Source: Paraspadella gotoi (taxonomy: Eukaryota > Chaetognatha). Taken from it: a stretch of 64,000 nucleotides of DNA. The translations under genes were made by a program, and so were the position numbers. This document shows positions 59,501 to 64,000 of the stretch, one piece after another. The notes beneath the pieces are model-generated. The model worked only from the letters and a program-made list of their open reading frames with translations. It was not told where the DNA came from and made no database searches. How positions within the stretch are numbered: the stretch's first letter is position 1; each line of letters begins with the position of its first letter. The DNA lies in the NCBI GenBank assembly GCA_051294375.1, contig JBJCIZ010000239.1, forward strand, positions 123,036 to 187,035, given 5' to 3'.

Positions 59501-60880
59501 TAATAAAGACAAGTTAAATTAAAATAGAATATGAAAAAGAAAAAGAAAAGAAAGTATAATACACGATAAAGGAGAGGAAAGAGAAAGAGAAAAGTCTAAT
59601 TGGGAAGAGGAATTAAATAATGCGAAAAACAGAGTAATAGAAAAGGGAGATTAAAGAAAATCACTATACTTTATTTGTTAGGAAAGAACCATAAGATAAG
59701 TAAGTGTAACGTTCTTCCGTTGTCGTAAGCCAAAAATGAAGAAGTAGTTGGATGTTGATGATTTTTTTTTTTTGAAGGGCGGGGACTTGTTTTTAATTGC
59801 GTGTTATTATAGTTTTAATAAGTTTAAGAAAACTGAAAAATTAAAGTTACTTATCTATTATCCACCACCCCGTAAAATATTCTTGATTCGTCAAGGGAAC
59901 ACGCGGCAGAGGACTTATCTAAGGACCTTAGCAACACAGGGTATGAAATTTAAAGAAACTGGGAAAATATCATGTATTAAAGACAATCGACCATAAAAAC
60001 GAGAGAAGGAAAGTGACCCAGTCGATATGATATCATCTCTCAAAAATCATCGGTTTAGAATCTGGGGGTAATTCAAGGACGGAATTGGAAAAGGAAAAAA
60101 ACACGTATATCATGACTTTACTGTCAGACATGAGAGACATATGAGCGAATATCCTAGATAAGAACACAAACTCGTGAATTCAGTATCTCTCCCGATAATT
60201 AACTTCATGCTGAAAACGACCTTTACCCCAGGCTGCCTCGTGTCTCCATTTTTGTATGTATCCGGGAAGGAAACAGAGCGGGCAGATATTTTTGGGTCGG
60301 GACTTTTCCTCCGCAGCGCGCGCGTCACCGGCTTGGGGATGAAAATGACGTAAGAACAGCGGGTGTACTTGAGAGACGTGTGGACTGAAATGGACACGAA
60401 AGAGAGGAGATGTGGAAGAACCGGCTGGGTAGAAAAGTGCGGAAGATATGAAGCGGGCCAAACCGCTGGCAGCGCGAGAGACTGGAGGGAAGGAGAGTGA
60501 GATTGTAGGGGACGAGTGGTGCTAAGAAAGAGTTTGAGAGACAGTGACTGATATTCGTGTATACCTCAGTCCCGCGTTTAGACCATATCGGTCCGGCTCT
60601 TCCTGCTTGTTGTCCACATGAATGGGGAATTACAAATGGGGTATGACACACGGCGAGATTGCTGTAAAGGGCAGCCCGGGTCGCTCGTACTTACTCCGGG
60701 GCGGTCTGGGGCGGTGCGCGGCTTTTCGGATTGTATTCCTCACCATACTGTGTCTGGTCAGGGCCTTGCTCGGGCATCCCTCTCATGTGACCGGCCCTTT
60801 TCCCTGTCACTTGGCTCCTCCTTATGTTTCTCTCTCTCTCTCCTCTCCTCTCTCCTCCTCTCTTCATTCTCCCTCTATAA
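59500..60880. other. noncoding DNA with faint X similarity
   Basis: 60460-60670 shows a weak match to the X block around CCACATGGAATGGAATACAA (27096). Nothing coding recognised. ORFs near 60618-61001 have no domains. Confidence 0.4.
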
Positions 60881-60884
60881 ACGG

Positions 60885-60940
60885 GGGGCACCGTCACATT
60901 TAAAGCCCACCTCGCCGGGATACCAGGGGATTGGAAGTCA
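60885..60940 (-). mobile_element. fragment of the intron-type SINE
   Basis: GGCACCGTCACATTTAAAGCC and CCGGGATACCAGGGGA match 62120-62158 inside the GT14 copy 2 intron insertion. Only one end is recognisable. Confidence 0.5.
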
Positions 60941-61254
60941 ACACACCACAGAGGATCATCGCTTTCTTTTCGGTCACTGGCAGAGAACGAAAAATAAGTA
61001 AAATCCTTGAGCGTGGATTGTGACATAGAAGACCTGCCTCAGCCTTCATTCTTGGAGACGTTACTTGTCGAGACTGAAAGGGTAACGAAGTAAAACACCA
61101 AAAACAACAAGCTAGAGTAGGAAAGACGTCTATCAGACTTTTAGTTATATTGGAAAAATGTTCGCTTTAGTGGTAAGGTTTGCCCACCATATCAATCGAT
61201 CATTAAGTTTGCAATGTAACTTTTTTTTATTTTATTCGGCTCATGAGATAGCAC

Positions 61255-61283
61255 AAAACCTCTCTCTCTGCTCTCTCTCTTCC

Positions 61284-61314
<31 letters not shown>

Positions 61315-61580
61315 AATCCCAATTCTTCCTCTCTATCTGCTCTCTCTATATCACTCTCTTTCTCTCTCATTAACTTACACTTCTTTCTCTATATTACTCT
61401 TTATCTTTTCTCCTACTTGCGTTTCTTCGTGCCGGTTGTGTTTTCCTTTCTCTTGTTTTTTCCTTCTTGTTTTCTTTTTTTAACCTTCCTTCTCTCTCTC
61501 TTCTCTTCTTCTATTCTTGCACTCTTCACTCTCTATTTTCTCTCTCTTCTTTCTTCTCTTCTCTCTCTCTCGATTAAACT
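61255..61580. repeat. (CT)n and TATA microsatellite tracts
   Basis: CT runs at 61260-61305 and a TATATATA patch, then interrupted CT/CTT to about 61580. The left flank TAGCACAAAACCTCTCT echoes X (27661). Confidence 0.8.
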
Positions 61581-61695
61581 TGATTTTGCGAGCGAATTCC
61601 CGGAAGAAGTAATAATAAATCTTACCATTTTATTGCTGTNNNNNNNNNNNNNNNNNNNNNNNNNTTCCCCCCCCCCTAAATATCTTTATCGTCAG

Positions 61696-62007
61696 ACCCG
61701 CGACTTTCTCCTTCCGAAAGACGTTAATCGACTTCCGAATGACGTCAGTTGCTCATCTCTCAAATCTCGTCTGGGTTTTCGAGGCGGAAAAGGAAAATCT
61801 TTCTCTTCTCGCTCTCCTCTGGCCTTTGCCGTCCTGACCCACGGTCGTCGTTATTTCGAACAGACGCTTCGACTCCTGCGCGCCCTCACCGGCGGAAATG
61901 ACGTCGTCTGCTTGCACGTGGACGCTAAAGTCGATAACGCCACCTGGGCGGCGCTGAGGAGAGTTGGGACGTGTCTAGATGGCGTCGTGTTCGTAGAAAA
62001 GAGGCTA
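61696..62007 (+). CDS. GT14 glycosyltransferase ('Branch' domain) exon, copy 2, intact frame
   Basis: This 104-codon exon is fully open. Seen: SPLAFAVLTHGR, RLLRALTG, DVVCLHVDAK, NATWAALRR and GVVFVEKRL, in the order found in the N-terminal catalytic half of GT14 enzymes (core-2/I-branching beta-1,6-GlcNAc transferases and xylosyltransferases). Known of the family: type II Golgi membrane enzymes that add GlcNAc or xylose from UDP-sugars. A CTTTATCGTCAG acceptor precedes it and CTA-GTATGA follows. Which GT14 subfamily it belongs to cannot be decided from this fragment. The exon phase does not join cleanly to the next exon at the sites I see, so a border or a base may be wrong. Confidence 0.75.
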
Positions 62008-62009
62008 GT

Positions 62010-62265
62010 ATGACAACGGGAGGATAGCCTGTGATACCCGGGGCGCGGGTTATCTCACCAACTGGCGTAGGGGCTGCGGACCCTCAGTGACCGCCTCCTG
62101 TCACTGGCATGTTTATACCGGCACCGTCACATTTAAGCCATAACCGGGATACCCAGGGAATGAACCCGGGACGCACGGATGGAATGAGATGATTTAGCCT
62201 GCTCAGCCATTGAGACGAGGCTGAGGACGGACAGCAGTGAGGCAGCTTTAAGTCTTGCTGCCACA
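62010..62265 (-). mobile_element. tRNA-derived SINE-like insertion in GT14 copy 2 intron
   Basis: A 256-bp insert absent from copy 1. CTAGT flanks it on both sides (62005-62009 and 62266-62270) and occurs once at the empty site in copy 1 (52001-52005). On minus it carries ATGGCTGAGCAGG (A-box-like, about 62210-62198) and, about 33 nt on, GGGTTCATTCCC (B-box-like, about 62167-62156), the internal promoter layout of a tRNA-derived Pol III unit. About 50 bp precede the A box, longer than usual, so borders or type may need revision. A partial relative lies at 60885-60940. Confidence 0.65.
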
Positions 62266-62645
62266 CTAGTTCATTACTTTTTTTTATTTTATCGGCTTAT
62301 ATATATAACAATCTATATACATATAATATATATATATATATATATGCGTTGTGTTTCCTTTTGTTTTTTCTTTGTTTTTTTTTTACTCTATGATTATCTA
62401 TTTTTATATTTAGTAATTCCCGAAGTAACTTACCATTTTATGGTTAAAAAAAAAAATTACATATCCGGAAAAAAAAATGTATTCTGTGGCGGTACATATT
62501 CACACCGCCTCACATCCAACATCGATCAGCCCATCTCATGTAAACTTGACGCGATGCTCCCAACTAGATTCAGTGAAATAAGTCGTAAATTGATATTTTC
62601 TTTGTCTCAAAGATATAGTTTCGATGTTTCCGCGTTCATCTTCAG

Positions 62646-62909
62646 AATTAATGTGGTTTGGGCCCGAATGTCCCTCGTGGACGCTCTGCTTTCATGCGGC
62701 GCCACTCTGCTGGCCCTGGACATTCAGTGGACGCACGTTATCAACTTTGCGTCGACGGCGTTTCCGTTGCGGACCAACGACGAGGTTATTTCTGTGAGAG
62801 ATTTCGTGAACTGTTTAGTTTTGAGTCGCGCCGCGAATACACCCCTGAGCAACTCTATTGAAAATATCAAACAATTTTTTTCTACTGAGAGTCGTATAAA
62901 CCGAACATC
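62646..62909 (+). CDS. GT14 second exon, copy 2, open frame
   Basis: Readable in one frame: NVVWARMSLVDALL, CGATLLALDIQWTHVIN, FASTAFPLRTNDEV, ISVRDFVNCL and NSIENIKQF. The W-x-SLVDA, WxHVIN-x-(S/G)xxFPLRTN and NSIE blocks are the central GT14 signature; in characterised relatives the FPL/I-K/R-TN segment lies in the sugar-nucleotide fold. ATCTTCAG precedes it and CATC-GTGTGA follows. Together with the first exon this gives about 190 residues, roughly half of a typical GT14 catalytic domain. The remainder is missing or in gaps. Confidence 0.75.
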
Positions 62910-62958
62910 GTGTGATACCACCCTACTCCGTCAGTTTTTACCTTCCTANNNNNNNNNN

Positions 62959-63054
62959 TTGAGTCGCGCCGCGAGCGCTCCCCTGAGCAACTCTATTGAA
63001 AATATCAAACAATTTATTTTCTACTTCGAGTCGTCTAAACCGAACATCGTGTGA
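62959..63054 (+). repeat. partial re-copy of the GT14 second exon 3' end
   Basis: After a 10-n gap (62949-62958) the sequence TTGAGTCGCGCCGCGAGCGC...CGAACATCGTGTGATACC repeats 62820-62919. It looks like an overlap that the scaffolder left unmerged, rather than a biological duplication. Confidence 0.75.
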
Positions 63055-63112
63055 TACCACCCTACTCCATCGGTTTTTACCACCCGACTCCGTCAGTTTT
63101 TACTACCCTACT
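63055..63112 (+). repeat. GT14 intron minisatellite, copy 2 (truncated)
   Basis: Three units of ACCACCCxACTCCxTC(A/G)GTTTTT, cut by a 25-n gap (63113-63137). Confidence 0.85.
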
Positions 63113-63158
63113 NNNNNNNNNNNNNNNNNNNNNNNNNTTCCTGTCCCTCCAACGTCAC

Positions 63159-63287
63159 CTTAACCAGTTTAACTCTGCCCGGTGGAGGATCTTTCTTTCA
63201 TCCGGATCCGCGCCTCCAAATGCGTCGTATTCAACATCTCCGTGAACGAGATTTCGTCCTTCGAAAAAAATCCAATATGGCGCCGAT
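63159..63287 (-). other. putative third GT14 exon, copy 3
   Basis: 129 bp, bounded on minus by CTCCGTCAG and AAG-GTGACG. One frame reads SAPYWIFFEGRNLVHGDVEY, then PDERKIL, and stays open throughout. Another reads FTEMLNTTHLEARIR before a stop. Conserved with 53226-53362. Which frame is used is undecided. Confidence 0.35.
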
Positions 63288-63468
63288 CTGACGGAGTAGG
63301 GTGTAAAAAACCGACGGGGAGTAGGTAGTAAAAACTGACGAGTCGGTTGGTAAAAACTGACGGAGTAGGGTAGTAAAACTGACGGAGTAGGGTGGTAAAA
63401 ACCGACGAGTAGGGTTAGTAAAAACTGACGGAGTCGGGTGTGTAAAAACCGATGGAGTTAGGTGGTAT
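63288..63468 (-). repeat. GT14 intron minisatellite, copy 3
   Basis: Eight or nine units of the ~20-bp repeat, seen on plus as AAAAACTGACGGAGTAGGGTGGT. Confidence 0.9.
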
Positions 63469-63474
63469 CACACG

Positions 63475-63742
63475 ATGTTCGGTTTAGACGACTCGAAGTA
63501 GAAAATAAATTGTTTGATTATTTTCACATAGAGTTGCTTCAGGGGTAGCGGCTCGCGGCGCGACTCAAATACTAAACAGTTCACGAAATCTCTCACAGAA
63601 ATAACCTCGTCGTTGGTCCGCAACGAAACGCCGTCGACGCCAAAGTGATAACGTGCGTCACTGAACGTCCAGGGCCTCAGCAGAGTGGCGCGCATGAAAG
63701 CAGACGTCCACGAGGGACATTCGGGCCCAAACCACATTAATT
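63475..63742 (-). pseudogene. GT14 second exon, copy 3, frameshifted
   Basis: On minus it matches 62646-62909. SLRTNDEVISVRDFVNCL is readable in one frame and the upstream blocks in another. It lies tail-to-tail with copy 2, and its intron (63743-64000) runs off the window, so the first exon of this copy should lie just beyond it. Confidence 0.65.
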
Positions 63743-64000
63743 CTGAAGATGAACGCGGAAACATCGAACTTTATCTTTGAGACAAAGAAAATATCGATTT
63801 ACGGACTTATTTCACTGCAATTTATTTGGGAGCGATTGCCACAAGTGTTACATGAGATGGGCTGATCGATGTTGGATGTGAGGCGGTGTGAATATGTACC
63901 GCCACAGAATGCTTTTTTTTTTCCGGATATGTAATTTTTTTTTTAACTCATAAAATGGTAAGTGACTTCGGAATTACTAAATATAAAAATAGAAATCATT
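63743..64000 (-). other. GT14 intron, copy 3, continuing past the window end
   Basis: Matches 62400-62640 in reverse complement: CTCATGTAACAC, GGTACATATTCACACCGCCTC, TTTCCGGATATG. Confidence 0.8.

Noticed and set aside
62959-63054. Tandem exon duplication within GT14 copy 2
   Set aside because: It starts at a 10-n gap and repeats the preceding sequence closely, which fits an unmerged contig overlap better.

Overview
The window looks like intergenic or intronic DNA from a metazoan nuclear genome. No prokaryotic gene structure is present: no operons and no long uninterrupted coding ORFs. Microsatellites are extremely dense: (GA)n/(CT)n, CGT/CAT triplets, GAAT, GGAC and GAAA. There are N gaps of many sizes, several exactly 25 or 10 n, typical of scaffolding. 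The best-preserved genes are a decayed Jockey-like non-LTR retrotransposon and exons of an animal-type glycosyltransferase family 14 (GT14, 'Branch' domain). An arthropod, perhaps a crustacean, would fit the SSR density and the Jockey-type element, but this is a weak inference.

Layout. 0-10.5 kb: gapped, AT-rich noncoding DNA with two ~21-bp minisatellites (1.5 and 4.2 kb), a perfect 19-bp-arm hairpin beside a gap (5.1 kb), a tRNA-Leu-like SINE (6.1-6.5 kb, minus) and degenerate telomere-like CCCTAA sequence (9.05-9.23 kb). 10.5-23.4 kb: two direct copies (A and B) of a ~4.3-kb noncoding segment, each with CGT triplets, GAAT repeats, one tRNA-Leu-like SINE and TTAA-rich DNA. Between them lies the Jockey-like element on the minus strand (~14.95-18.8 kb), with traces of ORF1 (zinc knuckles), endonuclease and reverse transcriptase. 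24.5-51 kb: nested inverted repeats. Segment X (24.49-28.24 kb) is inverted at 47.38-50.96 kb. Segment Y (28.43-32.77 kb) is inverted at 35.96-39.79 kb around a microsatellite-rich gapped spacer. Segment W (43.6-45.3 kb) is inverted at 45.6-47.27 kb. 51-64 kb: three copies of a GT14 gene region (51.68-53.36 plus; 61.70-63.1 plus; 63.16-64.0 minus, running off the end), separated by shorter copies of X in alternating orientation. Two of the GT14 introns contain different insertions, each flanked by short direct repeats.

Gene-level content is small: GT14 exons, retroelement remnants, and nothing else I can support as coding. Duplicate copies differ mostly by single-base indels. That pattern suggests uncorrected long-read error, and possibly retained haplotypes or mis-joins at GA microsatellites, so exact ORFs and the large-scale order should be treated with caution.
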